Shown one piece after another: positions 45,274-54,490 of a DNA stretch of 64,000 nt (its first letter is position 1; every line of letters begins with the position of its first letter). A program made the position numbers and the translations under genes. Origin of the DNA: an uncultured Pseudomonadota bacterium (lineage in GTDB: Bacteria > Pseudomonadota > Gammaproteobacteria > Burkholderiales > Rhodocyclaceae); the NCBI GenBank assembly GCA_903951825.1, contig CAJBDJ010000074.1, forward strand, positions 1 through 64,000. Reading direction: 5' to 3'. The notes beneath the pieces were generated by a model. It saw only the letters and a list, made by a program, of their open reading frames with translations, had not been told where the DNA came from and ran no database searches.

Positions 45274-45803
45274 GTGTCCCGCGCCTCCTCGGCATCGACC
45301 CCGGCCTGCGCGTCACCGGTTTTGGCGTCATCGAAATCCACGGCAAAGAGCTGCGCTATGTGGCCAGCGGCTGCATCAAGTCGAACGACAAACTGTCATT
45401 GCCGGCACGGATCAAAACCTTGTTTGCCGGGCTCAGCGAAGTGATCGCCACCTATCAACCGAACCAGGCGGCGCTGGAAAAAGTGTTTGTCAATGTCAAT
45501 CCGCAATCGACCCTGCTCCTCGGACAAGCCCGCGGCGCGGCGCTCAGCGCGTTGGTTCATGCCGATTTGCCAGTCGCCGAATACACCGCCTTGCAGATCA
45601 AGCAGGCGGTGGTCGGGCAAGGCAAGGCGGCCAAGGAACAGGTTCAGGCGATGGTCATCCGGCTCCTCAAGCTGCCCGGCGCGCCGACGGCTGACGCTGC
45701 CGATGCCCTGGCCTGCGCGATTTGCCACGCCCACGGCGGGCAAGGCCTGGGGGCACTGTCGACAGCAGGGTATCGCATTCGTGGCGGACGACTGATAGGA
45801 TGA
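45270..45803 (+). CDS. ruvC: Holliday junction endonuclease RuvC
   Basis: The 177-residue protein has the catalytic acids in place: Asp 8 in [13 protein letters not shown], Glu in AALEKVFVN near 68 and Asp in [14 protein letters not shown] near 140. It cuts Holliday junctions opened by RuvAB. Its start overlaps the EamA stop. Confidence 0.96.
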   Translation: MSVPRLLGIDPGLRVTGFGVIEIHGKELRYVASGCIKSNDKLSLPARIKTLFAGLSEVIATYQPNQAALEKVFVNVNPQSTLLLGQARGAALSALVHADLPVAEYTALQIKQAVVGQGKAAKEQVQAMVIRLLKLPGAPTADAADALACAICHAHGGQGLGALSTAGYRIRGGRLIG

Positions 45804-45837
45804 CAAACTGTTCGAACATACAGTACCAGGATTGCCC

Positions 45838-46416
45838 ATGATTGGAAGACTGAGCGGCCTGCTCGCCGAGAAGAACCCGCCGCAGATCGTGCTTGACGTC
45901 AACGGCGTCGGCTACGAACTCGACGTCCCGATGAGCACTTATTACAACCTGCCGGCGAGCGGCGAAAAAACCATGCTGCTGACGCACTTCGCGGTGCGCG
46001 AGGACGGCCATTATCTCTACGGCTTTCTCAGTGAAGCCGAACGCTTTGCCTTTCGCCAACTGCTCAAAGTCTCCGGCATCGGTGCGCGCACCGCGCTCTC
46101 CGTACTTTCCGGTCTCTCGGTCGGCGATCTGGCAGCGGCCATTGCGCAACAAGAACTCGGCCGGCTGATCAAGATTCCCGGTATCGGCAAAAAGACGGCC
46201 GAGCGACTGCTGCTTGAACTCAAGGGCAAGCTCGCCGAAGCCAGCGGAATTTCCTTGAATATTGCGGCCAACGACGAAAAACAGGACATCTCCAATGCCC
46301 TGCTCGCCCTCGGCTACAACGAAAAAGAAGCCGCCTCGGCGATGCGCCAATTACCGGCCGATATCGGCACCTCCAACGGTATCCGGCAGGCACTCAAATT
46401 GTTGTCCAAAGCCTGA
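45838..46416 (+). CDS. ruvA: Holliday junction branch-migration protein RuvA
   Basis: The 192-residue protein starts [20 protein letters not shown]. It has two helix-hairpin-helix motifs ([16 protein letters not shown] near 77 and [16 protein letters not shown] near 112) and a C-terminal domain that contacts RuvB. The start at 45838 gives the standard N-terminus; an in-frame TTG two codons earlier is less likely. The stop shares a base with the next ATG (TGATG). Confidence 0.96.
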   Translation: MIGRLSGLLAEKNPPQIVLDVNGVGYELDVPMSTYYNLPASGEKTMLLTHFAVREDGHYLYGFLSEAERFAFRQLLKVSGIGARTALSVLSGLSVGDLAAAIAQQELGRLIKIPGIGKKTAERLLLELKGKLAEASGISLNIAANDEKQDISNALLALGYNEKEAASAMRQLPADIGTSNGIRQALKLLSKA

Positions 46417-47471
46417 TGTTCAGCGAAGAAAACCCCAAGCGGCTGGCGCAAATCGCCCTCGTCGTCCTGCTCATCATTGGCTGCATCGCCGTGCTCTGGC
46501 CGATGATCGGTGCCGTTCTGTTCGCTTTTGTCATTTGGGTCTGCACCTGGCCGCTCTACTCGGAAAAGCTGCTGCCCCGCCTCGGGAGCCGCAACTGGCT
46601 CGGTGCCACGCTGATGACCTTGCTGCTGGTGCTGATCATGCTGCTGCCGATGATCTTTCTCGCCGGCAGCATCGCCAGCGGCAGCGAAGCGCTTATTGAT
46701 TTTCTGCGCCCCTACATCGCTGCCGGCCTACCCAAAGCCGCCCCCGCCTGGCTGAGCGGATTGCCACTGATTGGCGCGGATATTGCCGCCTTCTGGCGGC
46801 GGGTCGCCAACAACCACGCCGAACTCAACTCGCTGCTCGCCCAACTGATTGTTCCCGCCCGGCAAATGCTGCTCTCGCTCGGCAGCTTCGCGGCCAACGG
46901 GTTGCTGCAACTGGCATTGGTCCTGTTTGTCATCTTTTTCATGTTCCGCGACGGCGCTTCCCTCGCCCATGGGCTGATCGTTGGCGCCCACAAACTGGGT
47001 GGCGAACTTGGTGAAGAAATGCTCGAAAAAGCCCGTGGCACCGTCGTTGGCGTCATGCTCGGCCTGGTCGGCACGGCGGCAGCACAAGGCACGGTGGCGA
47101 TGATTGGCTTCTACATTGCCGGCGTACCGCAAGCTGCGCTGCTCGGGTTTGCCACTTTCTTTCTGTCGATGATTCCGATCGGCCCACCGCTGATCTGGGG
47201 CGGCGCAGCCGCCTGGCTGTACGGTCAGGAGCAAACCGGCTGGGCGGTTTTCATGGTGATTTGGGGAATTCTCGTCGTCAGCAGTATCGACAACTTTTTG
47301 AAGCCTTTCCTGATGGCGCGCGGCTCGGGAATTTCCATTTTGCTGATCGCCCTCGGCGTCCTTGGCGGGATACTCGTCTTCGGCTTCATCGGCATCTTTC
47401 TCGGCCCGGTACTGCTCGCCCTTGGCCACATGCTCTTTAGCCGATGGACGCGGGACGAGGCCAGCACGTGA
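46416..47471 (+). CDS. AI-2E family (PerM-like) membrane protein
   Basis: The 351-residue protein has about eight membrane helices. [19 protein letters not shown] near 163, [22 protein letters not shown] near 245 and [24 protein letters not shown] near 292 are family signatures. Some members export autoinducer-2 or act as ion antiporters; most are uncharacterised. It is inserted between ruvA and ruvB with overlapping codons on both sides. Confidence 0.88.
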   Translation: MFSEENPKRLAQIALVVLLIIGCIAVLWPMIGAVLFAFVIWVCTWPLYSEKLLPRLGSRNWLGATLMTLLLVLIMLLPMIFLAGSIASGSEALIDFLRPYIAAGLPKAAPAWLSGLPLIGADIAAFWRRVANNHAELNSLLAQLIVPARQMLLSLGSFAANGLLQLALVLFVIFFMFRDGASLAHGLIVGAHKLGGELGEEMLEKARGTVVGVMLGLVGTAAAQGTVAMIGFYIAGVPQAALLGFATFFLSMIPIGPPLIWGGAAAWLYGQEQTGWAVFMVIWGILVVSSIDNFLKPFLMARGSGISILLIALGVLGGILVFGFIGIFLGPVLLALGHMLFSRWTRDEAST

Positions 47472-48553
47472 TAGAAACCGACAAACTGGTCGCCGCGCAA
47501 AGCCATCCCCAGCCGGATACGGTCGACCGAATCATTGCCCCGAATTCCAAATCCGCGCAGGAAGAAGCCCTCGAACGCGCACTGCGCCCCAAGCGGCTGA
47601 CCGACTACACCGGCCAGGTGAAAATCCGCGAGCAACTGGAAATCTTCATCCAGGCTGCCCGCAAGCGCAGCGAATCGCTTGATCACGTCTTGCTTTTCGG
47701 CCCGCCGGGGCTGGGTAAAACAACCCTGGCTCATATCGTCGCGCACGAAATGGGGGTCAATATGCGCTCGACCTCCGGCCCGGTACTCGAACGCGCCGGC
47801 GATCTCGCCGCCATCCTGACCAATCTTGAGCCGCACGACGTTCTCTTCATCGACGAAATCCATCGCCTGAGTCCGGTTGTTGAAGAAATACTCTACCCGG
47901 CGCTCGAAGATTTCCAGATCGACATCATGATCGGCGAAGGCCCCGCAGCACGCTCGGTCAAACTTGATTTGCCTCCTTTTACCCTGGTCGGCGCGACCAC
48001 CCGCGCCGGGATGCTGACCAACCCGCTACGCGACCGCTTCGGCATCGTCGCCCGCCTTGAGTTCTATTCGGCGGAAGAACTGCAAAGCATCGTCCTCCGC
48101 TCAGCCACCTTGCTCAACGCGCCCACCGACCCGCAGGGTGCCCTCGAAATCGCCAGGCGCTCACGCGGCACGCCCCGTATCGCCAACCGCCTGCTGCGCC
48201 GCGTGCGCGACTACGCCGAAGTCAAGTCCGACGGCAACATCACGCGCCAAATCGCCGACAAGGCACTGATCATGCTCGACGTCGACTCGGCCGGCCTCGA
48301 CATCATGGATCGCAAACTGCTCACCGCCATCATCGACAAATTTGCCGGCGGCCCGGTGGGTGTCGACAACATCGCCGCAGCGATTGGCGAAGCACGCGAC
48401 ACCATCGAGGATGTCCTAGAACCCTACCTGATCCAGCAAGGCTACCTGCAACGCACCCTGCGCGGACGCATCGCAACACCCGCCGTCTATCGCCACCTAG
48501 GCATCGCCGAACCCAACAGCGCCGTTATTCGCGACCTGCTTTCAGAGACTTGA
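47468..48553 (+). CDS. ruvB: Holliday junction branch-migration ATPase RuvB
   Basis: The 361-residue AAA+ protein has Walker [16 protein letters not shown] near 76, Walker [14 protein letters not shown] near 123, sensor 1 LVGATTRAG near 170 and the winged-helix DNA-binding end. The start is GTG at 47468, which overlaps the stop of the AI-2E gene (GTGA). The N-terminus is about 20 residues longer than in E. coli, as usual in betaproteobacteria. Confidence 0.96.
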   Translation: MIETDKLVAAQSHPQPDTVDRIIAPNSKSAQEEALERALRPKRLTDYTGQVKIREQLEIFIQAARKRSESLDHVLLFGPPGLGKTTLAHIVAHEMGVNMRSTSGPVLERAGDLAAILTNLEPHDVLFIDEIHRLSPVVEEILYPALEDFQIDIMIGEGPAARSVKLDLPPFTLVGATTRAGMLTNPLRDRFGIVARLEFYSAEELQSIVLRSATLLNAPTDPQGALEIARRSRGTPRIANRLLRRVRDYAEVKSDGNITRQIADKALIMLDVDSAGLDIMDRKLLTAIIDKFAGGPVGVDNIAAAIGEARDTIEDVLEPYLIQQGYLQRTLRGRIATPAVYRHLGIAEPNSAVIRDLLSET

Positions 48554-48744
48554 GGCTCCTACTTGGCAAATTAACCCTCCTTGGAATTGACTACTCTGGG
48601 GCTCGTATGACATGTAAAATATGACGACGTAGAACAATGCTTCGTCGCTGGCAAGGTGCGTTAGTCAAGGTTAGGTCGTCCCACATTCGATCTGGCAACC
48701 CAGCAAAATTAGCCATCAACAATGTTTTTTGAAAGGATTTGGTC

Positions 48745-48942
48745 ATGCGTTTGATTATTTCACTGCTTCTCCCTTGGCTTACGTTTTTCACGATAGGCCG
48801 ACCCATTGCTGGCGTCATCTGTCTGATTTTGCAATTGACTCTGATAGGTTGGATTCCAGCAACGATTTGGGCTGTGTATTCTTTGGGTCAGTACAAGACC
48901 GACAAGAAGATCGAAAAGGCTCTTGGACAAAGGGGTGCATAA
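48745..48942 (+). CDS. Pmp3/YqaE-like small membrane protein
   Basis: The 65-residue protein has two hydrophobic segments: LIISLLLPWLTFFTIGRPIAG, then LQLTLIGWIPATIWAVYSL followed by a charged tail. The pattern matches the UPF0057/Pmp3 family, linked in yeast and plants to membrane potential and salt or cold stress. AAAGGA lies about 8 bases before the ATG. It begins the AT-richer insert and its stop touches the next gene's ATG. Confidence 0.75.
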   Translation: MRLIISLLLPWLTFFTIGRPIAGVICLILQLTLIGWIPATIWAVYSLGQYKTDKKIEKALGQRGA

Positions 48943-49611
48943 ATGAAAAAACGTGTGGTATGCGCAGCAGTTGTCTGCTCGCTTGTCTTCCTGGGTTGTG
49001 GCAGCAAGCAAGATGCCAATGATAAAAATTTTGGTGCGGCAATCGCCCAGTATCTCGACAAAAAAGGCGAACTTTGCTTGCGCCTCAACAAGTGGCCTGT
49101 CGATGTTTCCGAAATGGACTTGAGAATGCAAAAGACCTTGCAAACCGGAACAGCGGCTCAAATGGAAGCGTTGGCTGCTATTGGTCTGACGACCGGAAGC
49201 GTTGCCGAAGTCGATCAAATTGGCATGTTTGACAACAAGCCTACTGGCCACAAATTCAAAGTGAAGCGCTACATACTGACCGATGCAGGCAAAAAGTTCT
49301 ACCGCGAAAAAGAAGTTGACCAGATCGGTCTAGATGGTAGAAAAAAAATCATGCAGGGTGATATTTGCTATGGGAAGAAGGTACTTGACAAGATTGTTAA
49401 ATGGGAAGGCCCGATGAAGTTTGGCGACTACCAAGAGGCCAACGTTAAGTATCTTTACAAAATTGATCATTTGGCCGAATGGACAAAAAAGGCCGAATTC
49501 TTGTCTGCTTTCCCCTATGTTGGTCAAATCATCGAAGCTGCCGGTTCAAAAGAACAGCAAGGCGGAGTCAAGCTAACCAGCCAAGGCTGGGAGGCCAAAG
49601 GGCTTGACTGA
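48943..49611 (+). CDS. Predicted lipoprotein of unknown function
   Basis: The 222-residue protein begins with a lipoprotein signal: a basic start, a hydrophobic stretch and the lipobox LGC with the acylated Cys near residue 19. The mature part is Lys-rich and mixed, with ILTDAGKKFYREKEVDQIGL near 106-125 and YQEANVKYLYKIDHLAEW near 167-184. I recognise no domain. Base composition is clearly AT-richer than the flanking ruv and tol genes (about 47% GC over 300 bases counted by hand). It directly follows the Pmp3-like gene and is probably cotranscribed. Confidence 0.75.
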   Translation: MKKRVVCAAVVCSLVFLGCGSKQDANDKNFGAAIAQYLDKKGELCLRLNKWPVDVSEMDLRMQKTLQTGTAAQMEALAAIGLTTGSVAEVDQIGMFDNKPTGHKFKVKRYILTDAGKKFYREKEVDQIGLDGRKKIMQGDICYGKKVLDKIVKWEGPMKFGDYQEANVKYLYKIDHLAEWTKKAEFLSAFPYVGQIIEAAGSKEQQGGVKLTSQGWEAKGLD

Positions 49612-49647
49612 ATATTTCTCCTTAAATCATTGCTACCAAGGCGCTTT

Positions 49648-50016
49648 ATGAAAAAAATCTATTTTCGCCGCAGCGTTGCGGCATCCGTTGTTGTCTTGTT
49701 TGGACTTGTTTCTGGTTGCGCATCCGTTGCCGTGACAAGTGATGCGATCGAAAACAATACCGCCTTCGCGCTTGGTATTGAGAAAGGCACTTTCACGATT
49801 TCAAATCGTGAAGATGACGGCGTTAAGTCGACTTACTTGGTTAACACCAGCGTTGGAAAAAAATACACCTGCTATGTGACCGGAACGGTTTCTGTTGTCG
49901 GGCGTGTTGTGTCCGACGCCGTGTGCAACGAACTTGGCAAATCAGCCAAGCCAGTAGCCGGAACACCAACCCAACCTTGTAATGCCTTACTAAAAGCCGC
50001 TGGTAAATGCAAGTAA
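49648..50016 (+). CDS. Predicted small lipoprotein of unknown function
   Basis: The 122-residue protein has a signal with lipobox VSGC (Cys near residue 24) and a mature part with FTISNREDDGVKSTYLVN near 51-68 and CYVTGTVSVVGRVVSDAVC near 79-97. Two further Cys near the C-terminus could form disulfides. AAGG precedes ATG 49648 at good spacing; an in-frame start six codons earlier has none. The family is unknown to me. Confidence 0.72.
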   Translation: MKKIYFRRSVAASVVVLFGLVSGCASVAVTSDAIENNTAFALGIEKGTFTISNREDDGVKSTYLVNTSVGKKYTCYVTGTVSVVGRVVSDAVCNELGKSAKPVAGTPTQPCNALLKAAGKCK

Positions 50017-50346
50017 GAAACACAGGCGACAATCACAAAATATATGATCAAAGAGCATGTGTTGAGTAGGCTGCGGAATCAGACTTTCCCACACTGCGCT
50101 CCAAAGTGGATGAGGCTCTTGTCTTTTTCATCTTATGCGTCCCCACCCACCCCGGTTTTTCACCTTGCCATGAACCTCACTCTCCGGCTGCCGACCTTTT
50201 TTTGGTTTCTGGTGGCAATTGGCATCAGGTTTTTTGTCCCGCACCGAGGTTGCCGCCGTCGATATCCGGAGAACGGCAATTTGGCAGAATAGCCATAGAA
50301 ACATACCGTTACAGAATATTGTTGCGGCGCAATGTAGAATGCGACG
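50017..50346. other. Intergenic stretch between the lipoprotein gene and ybgC
   Basis: No convincing gene is present. An open frame at 50044-50292 (plus strand) has no ribosome site and no family likeness. The sequence shifts from AT-rich to the local GC level. It ends in a TAGAAT box six bases before the ybgC ATG. I saw no terminator hairpin with a T run. Confidence 0.45.
50335..50340 (+). promoter_or_regulatory. -10-like box (TAGAAT) 6 bases before the ybgC ATG
   Basis: This is the only promoter-like element next to the ybgC-tol genes. The gap holds no Shine-Dalgarno site, so a leaderless message is possible. Confidence 0.4.
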
Positions 50347-50769
50347 ATGAAGTGCCAGCCCAATCCGAACGCCTTTGCCATCCCGGTGCGCGTTTATTAC
50401 GAAGACACCGATGCAGGCGGGGTGGTTTATTACGCCAATTACCTCAAATTCTTCGAGCGCTGCCGCACCGAATGGATGCGCCTTGCAGGCTACGATCAGT
50501 CGCAACTGGCGACCGAATCGGGAATTGCCTTTGTCGCGCGCAAGGCGAGTTGCGAGTATCTCAAGCCGGCGCGTCTCGATGATGCCTTGATGATCGGCCT
50601 TGAGGTTGAGAAGCTCACCCGCGTCCGTGTCGTTTTCCGCCAGTACGTGCGTCGTGGCGACGATGAACTGGTCACCGGCAGTGTCGAAATCGCCTGCGTC
50701 AACCGGCTCACCCTGACCCCTGTCGCCATTCCCGATTACCTTTACAGCAAACTGGAAGCGCTGAAATGA
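50347..50769 (+). CDS. ybgC: Tol-Pal-associated acyl-CoA thioesterase
   Basis: The 140-residue hot-dog fold protein has [28 protein letters not shown] (seen in parts at about 15-42), including the catalytic Asp in the [15 protein letters not shown]-type motif. It hydrolyses short acyl-CoA or acyl-ACP thioesters near the membrane. Its TGA overlaps the tolQ ATG (ATGA). Confidence 0.93.
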   Translation: MKCQPNPNAFAIPVRVYYEDTDAGGVVYYANYLKFFERCRTEWMRLAGYDQSQLATESGIAFVARKASCEYLKPARLDDALMIGLEVEKLTRVRVVFRQYVRRGDDELVTGSVEIACVNRLTLTPVAIPDYLYSKLEALK

Positions 50770-51443
50770 ACGTCACCCAGGATCTCTCCATCCTTCACCT
50801 GATCATCAACGCCAGCGCGGTCGTCCAGATCGTCATGGCGATTCTCGCCGGCGTTTCGGTGATGTCCTGGTACTACATTTTCATGAAGTGGTTCGCGGTG
50901 CGGCAGGCGCGCAGCAAGACGGAAATTTTCGAGCGGGATTTCTGGTCGGGCGGCGACCTCAATAGTCTCTACAACAGCGCGGTCAACGACCGCCACCACG
51001 CCGGTTCGATGGAGCGCATTTTCGAAGCCGGTTTCCGTGAGTTCGCCAAGCTCAAGGGGCAAAAAAATCTGGATCCGAAAGACGTTGTCGATGGCTCGCG
51101 GCGGGCGATGCGTGCCACTTACCAGCGCGAAGTTGATGGCCTGGAATCGCACCTCGCCTTCCTCGCCTCCGTCGGTTCGGTCAGTCCCTACATCGGCCTG
51201 TTCGGCACTGTCTGGGGCATCATGCACTCGTTCCGCGGCCTCGCCAACGTCGGCCAGGCAACGCTGTCGGCCGTTGCGCCGGGCATTGCCGAAGCGCTGG
51301 TCGCCACCGCCATCGGTCTCTTCGCGGCAATTCCTGCGGTGCTGGCCTACAACCGTTTCGCCCATGACATCGACCGCCTGTCGATCCGTTACGAGAGCTT
51401 CATGGAAGAGTTCTCCAATATTCTTCAGCGACAGATGCGTTAA
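50766..51443 (+). CDS. tolQ: Tol-Pal system motor protein TolQ
   Basis: The 225-residue protein has three membrane helices: one near residue 20-40 and two in the ExbB/TolQ domain, with [25 protein letters not shown] near 135-159 and [22 protein letters not shown] near 178-199. With TolR it uses the proton gradient to energise TolA during outer membrane constriction. Confidence 0.96.
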   Translation: MNVTQDLSILHLIINASAVVQIVMAILAGVSVMSWYYIFMKWFAVRQARSKTEIFERDFWSGGDLNSLYNSAVNDRHHAGSMERIFEAGFREFAKLKGQKNLDPKDVVDGSRRAMRATYQREVDGLESHLAFLASVGSVSPYIGLFGTVWGIMHSFRGLANVGQATLSAVAPGIAEALVATAIGLFAAIPAVLAYNRFAHDIDRLSIRYESFMEEFSNILQRQMR

Positions 51444-51446
51444 GCC

Positions 51447-51848
51447 ATGCGCCAGCGTCGCCTTAAAAACGAGATCAACGTCGTTCCCTACATCGACGTC
51501 ATGCTGGTGCTGCTTGTCATCTTCATGGTGACGACGCCGATGATGAGCACCGGCTCGGTTGAGTTGCCGGCTTCCGGCACGGCGCCGCTCAAACCGGACA
51601 AATACCTCAAGGTGCAGATCGAGAGCAACGGTGGGCTGGCTGTTTTCGATGCCAATGGAAAATCAAAAAAAATCAAGGGAATCAAAGACCTAAAAGGAGA
51701 ACTGACGGCTCTTGGCGGCAGCGGTGAAAAACTCTCTGTGTTGATCGCAGGCGACAAGGAAACCCCGTACAAGAATGTCATTGAAGTGCTCGATGAAGTG
51801 AAGCGCTCCGGTTTCCAGCGGGTAGCTCTGGAAACCGCCAGCAAATAA
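51447..51848 (+). CDS. tolR: Tol-Pal system protein TolR
   Basis: The 133-residue protein has one membrane helix with the proton-channel Asp in NVVPYIDVMLVLLVIFMVT near 10-28, then a periplasmic ExbD/TolR domain ending with EVLDEVKRSGFQRVALET. It starts 3 bases after the tolQ stop. Confidence 0.95.
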   Translation: MRQRRLKNEINVVPYIDVMLVLLVIFMVTTPMMSTGSVELPASGTAPLKPDKYLKVQIESNGGLAVFDANGKSKKIKGIKDLKGELTALGGSGEKLSVLIAGDKETPYKNVIEVLDEVKRSGFQRVALETASK

Positions 51849-51853
51849 GCGTC

Positions 51854-52624
51854 ATGATCCTTGAGCGCCCTGAAGAACCCGGCAAGAAATACGCGCTGAC
51901 CTTCACCATTCTGGTGCACGTCGGGCTGATTGCTGCGCTCTTTCTCGGCGTCCAGTGGAAGCGCAGTCCGCCGGAAGTGATGAACGTCGAGTTGTGGTCG
52001 AGCAAGCCGACACCGGCGACTTATGTGCCACCTCCGCCGCCGCCCGTGCAGGAAGTGAAGCCGGTCGCCAAACCGCTCCCCAAAGTCGAGGCCAAACCAG
52101 AGCCGGCGCCGACAAAGCCAGATATTGTCGTCAAGGAAGAGAAGAAGCAGCCCAAGCCCGAGCCGAAAAAGCCAGAGCCCAAAGCTGAGCCAGCCAAACC
52201 CGAGCCGAAAAAGCCCGAACCCCAGCTGCCAGATTTCAGCAAAGAGTTAGCCCGTGAAACAGCGAACCTGAAGTCGCGTCCCAACACCCAGCAAATCGCC
52301 AATGCCGCCGCCGCAGAAGCTGAACAGCGCGCGGCATCGAACCGCCGCGGGACTGAGGCCTATGCAACCAAAATTCGCATCAAGATTCGCGGCAATATGG
52401 TTCAGCCACCGTCAATTCAGGGGAACCCCGAGGCCGTTTTCATCGTCGACCAGCTACCCAGTGGCGAAGTCCTCAAGGTCGACCTCAAGCGCAGTAGCGG
52501 CAACCCCGGTCTCGATCAGGCGATTGAGCGCGCCATCCGGAAGTCCTCGCCGTTGCCCAAACCGGATGATCCCGCCTTCTTCCAGCGTTCTCTGGAAATA
52601 AAATACAAGCCCTTTGAAGAGTAA
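51854..52624 (+). CDS. tolA: Tol-Pal system protein TolA
   Basis: The 256-residue protein has one N-terminal membrane helix (TFTILVHVGLIAALFLGV near 15-32). A Pro/Lys/Glu-rich periplasmic arm follows at about 55-130 and then the TolA/TonB-like C-terminal domain (KIRIKIRGNMVQPPSIQGNPEAVF near 171-194). The arm is shorter than in E. coli and replaces the Ala-rich helix with PEPKK repeats. It links TolQR to Pal and TolB across the periplasm. Confidence 0.92.
   Translation: MILERPEEPGKKYALTFTILVHVGLIAALFLGVQWKRSPPEVMNVELWSSKPTPATYVPPPPPPVQEVKPVAKPLPKVEAKPEPAPTKPDIVVKEEKKQPKPEPKKPEPKAEPAKPEPKKPEPQLPDFSKELARETANLKSRPNTQQIANAAAAEAEQRAASNRRGTEAYATKIRIKIRGNMVQPPSIQGNPEAVFIVDQLPSGEVLKVDLKRSSGNPGLDQAIERAIRKSSPLPKPDDPAFFQRSLEIKYKPFEE
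52157..52215 (+). repeat. Direct repeat in the tolA arm
   Basis: A 17-base sequence (cccgagccgaaaaagcc) occurs at 52157-52173 and again, unchanged, at 52199-52215, a period of 42 bases or 14 codons. It encodes the PEPKKPEP-type repeats and could expand or contract by slippage. Confidence 0.8.
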
Positions 52625-52645
52625 AATCGTTCGAACTTATTGAAA

Positions 52646-53923
52646 ATGAAGACAATGCACCTGATTACCCGACGTATTTTTCTGGTTTTGACGCTATTCG
52701 TCGCAACGCTCGCCCACGCCCAGCTTTCGATCGAAATCACCGGCGCCGGTGCCAACCGGATTCCTGTGGCGATTGCCGAGTTTGCCGGCGACGTGACCGC
52801 CTCACGCATCGTCAGCGCAACCATACGCAGCGATCTTGAGCGCAGCGGCCTGTTCAGGCTGATCGACACAAACGGTGTCGCTCTCGACGAAAATTCGCCC
52901 ATCAATCATGCCGACTGGAAGAGCAAGGGCGCTGATGCGCTCGCCGCCGGTAGCCTGGCACGCAGCCCGGATGGCCGCATGGAGGCACGTTTTCGCCTCT
53001 ACGATACGCAAAAGGGCGTGATGCTGGGCGGCAAGGCTTTTGTCACTGGCAACGATCAATTACGTGCCGCCGGCCACCGCATTGCCGATGAAATTTACGA
53101 GAAGCTGACGGGTGAGAAAGGGATTTTTTCGACCCGCATCGCTTACGTCGTCAAATCACGCGGCCAGTTCCTACTGCAGATTGCCGATGCCGACGGGCAA
53201 GGCGCGGCGACCGCGCTGACGTCGGCGGAACCAATCATTTCGCCGGTCTGGTCGCCGGATGGCGGGCGTTTGGCTTATGTTTCCTTCGAGAAGAAAAAGC
53301 CGGTGATTTATGTTCACTCGATCGCCACCGGCCAGCGCACGATTGTCGCCAACTTCAAGGGCTCGAATTCAGCCCCTGGCTGGTCGCCGGATGGTCGGCG
53401 CTTGGCCGTCGTTCTCTCGAAAGACGGCCATTCGCAGATCTACAGCGTAAACGCCGACGGCAGCGGCCTACAACGCGTCACCCAGTCGTCGGGCATCGAC
53501 ACCGAACCGCGTTATTCGGTTGATGGCAATATCTATTTCACTTCGGATCGTGGCGGCAGCCCGCAAATTTACCGCGTTGGCGCCAGTGGCGGCGACGCCC
53601 AGCGCGTCAGTTTCGAGGGCAGCTACAACGTCTCACCGCGCCCCTCGCCGGATGGCAAGACACTGGCTTTCATCACCCGTCGCGAAGGCCGTTTCCAGCT
53701 TGCCGTGATGGATCTCGCCAGCCGCCAGGTTCAGGTGCTGACCGACTCCAACAAGGACGAATCCCCGAGTTTCGCCCCCAATAGCCGCATGATCCTGATC
53801 GCCACAGAAATGGGCGGGCGCGGCGTACTATCGGCTGTATCAAGCGATGGCCGGATCAAACAACGCCTCACGGTCGCTGCGGGTGACGTACGCGAACCGG
53901 CCTGGGGTCCTTTCATTAAATAA
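52646..53923 (+). CDS. tolB: Tol-Pal system periplasmic beta-propeller TolB
   Basis: The 425-residue protein has a signal peptide ending AHAQ, an N-terminal domain (IPVAIAEFAGD, then RSGLFRLID) and repeated beta-propeller blades recognised by SPDGGRLAYVSFE, SPDGRRLAVVLSKDG and SPDGKTLAFIT. It binds Pal and TolA. ATG 52646 is preferred over an in-frame TTG at 52640; the ribosome site is poor, so coupling to tolA is probable. Confidence 0.95.
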   Translation: MKTMHLITRRIFLVLTLFVATLAHAQLSIEITGAGANRIPVAIAEFAGDVTASRIVSATIRSDLERSGLFRLIDTNGVALDENSPINHADWKSKGADALAAGSLARSPDGRMEARFRLYDTQKGVMLGGKAFVTGNDQLRAAGHRIADEIYEKLTGEKGIFSTRIAYVVKSRGQFLLQIADADGQGAATALTSAEPIISPVWSPDGGRLAYVSFEKKKPVIYVHSIATGQRTIVANFKGSNSAPGWSPDGRRLAVVLSKDGHSQIYSVNADGSGLQRVTQSSGIDTEPRYSVDGNIYFTSDRGGSPQIYRVGASGGDAQRVSFEGSYNVSPRPSPDGKTLAFITRREGRFQLAVMDLASRQVQVLTDSNKDESPSFAPNSRMILIATEMGGRGVLSAVSSDGRIKQRLTVAAGDVREPAWGPFIK

Positions 53924-53944
53924 AAAATCAGCAAAGAAAGCATC

Positions 53945-54487
53945 ATGAAAAAACTACTTGTCCCCGCCCTCGTCTCCGCCCTGATCGTTGGCTGCAGTTC
54001 GACCCCTCTCCCCGACGAACAATCCGCCGCGCCAGTGGAATCGCCCAACGCCGGCGGCACCGTCGCACCGGTCGTCGCCGGTGGCCTTGATTCGCGCGGC
54101 CTGCCGACGGCGTTAACCGATCCAAAGAGCGTACTCTCACGGCGCAGCATCTACTTCGATCTCGACAGTTACGAAGTCAAAGGCGATTACAAGGATCTGG
54201 TGGCCGCCCACGCCAAATACCTCGTCGCCAATCCCGGCTTCAAGATGTTGATCCAGGGCAACACCGACGAACGCGGCAGCCGTGAATACAATCTGGCGCT
54301 CGGCCAGAAGCGGGCAGAGGCCATCAAACGTTCGCTGACCCTGCTCGGCGCCAAGGAAGACCAGTTGGAGTCCGTCAGTCTGGGCGAAGAAAAGCCGAAG
54401 AACCCCGCTCATGACGACAGCGCCTGGGCTGAAAACCGCCGTGGCGACATGCTCTACAAAGCGGCTGATGGTCGCGGCGAGTTCTGA
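53945..54487 (+). CDS. pal: Peptidoglycan-associated lipoprotein Pal
   Basis: The 180-residue lipoprotein has the lipobox VGC with the acylated Cys near residue 17 and a C-terminal OmpA-like domain: IYFDLDSYEVKGDYKDLV near 69 and IQGNTDERGSREYNLALGQKRAEA, in parts near 103-126. It anchors the outer membrane to peptidoglycan. Confidence 0.96.
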   Translation: MKKLLVPALVSALIVGCSSTPLPDEQSAAPVESPNAGGTVAPVVAGGLDSRGLPTALTDPKSVLSRRSIYFDLDSYEVKGDYKDLVAAHAKYLVANPGFKMLIQGNTDERGSREYNLALGQKRAEAIKRSLTLLGAKEDQLESVSLGEEKPKNPAHDDSAWAENRRGDMLYKAADGRGEF

Positions 54488-54490
54488 GTC

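Noticed and set aside
48591-48818. A minus-strand open frame with a LPDRMWDDL stretch faintly like the start of an IS5-type transposase
   Set aside because: The likeness is one short stretch, the frame overlaps the better supported Pmp3-like gene, and no inverted repeats or other transposase motifs are seen.
50044-50292. An 82-codon plus-strand open frame before ybgC
   Set aside because: It has no ribosome site, odd composition and no recognisable domain.
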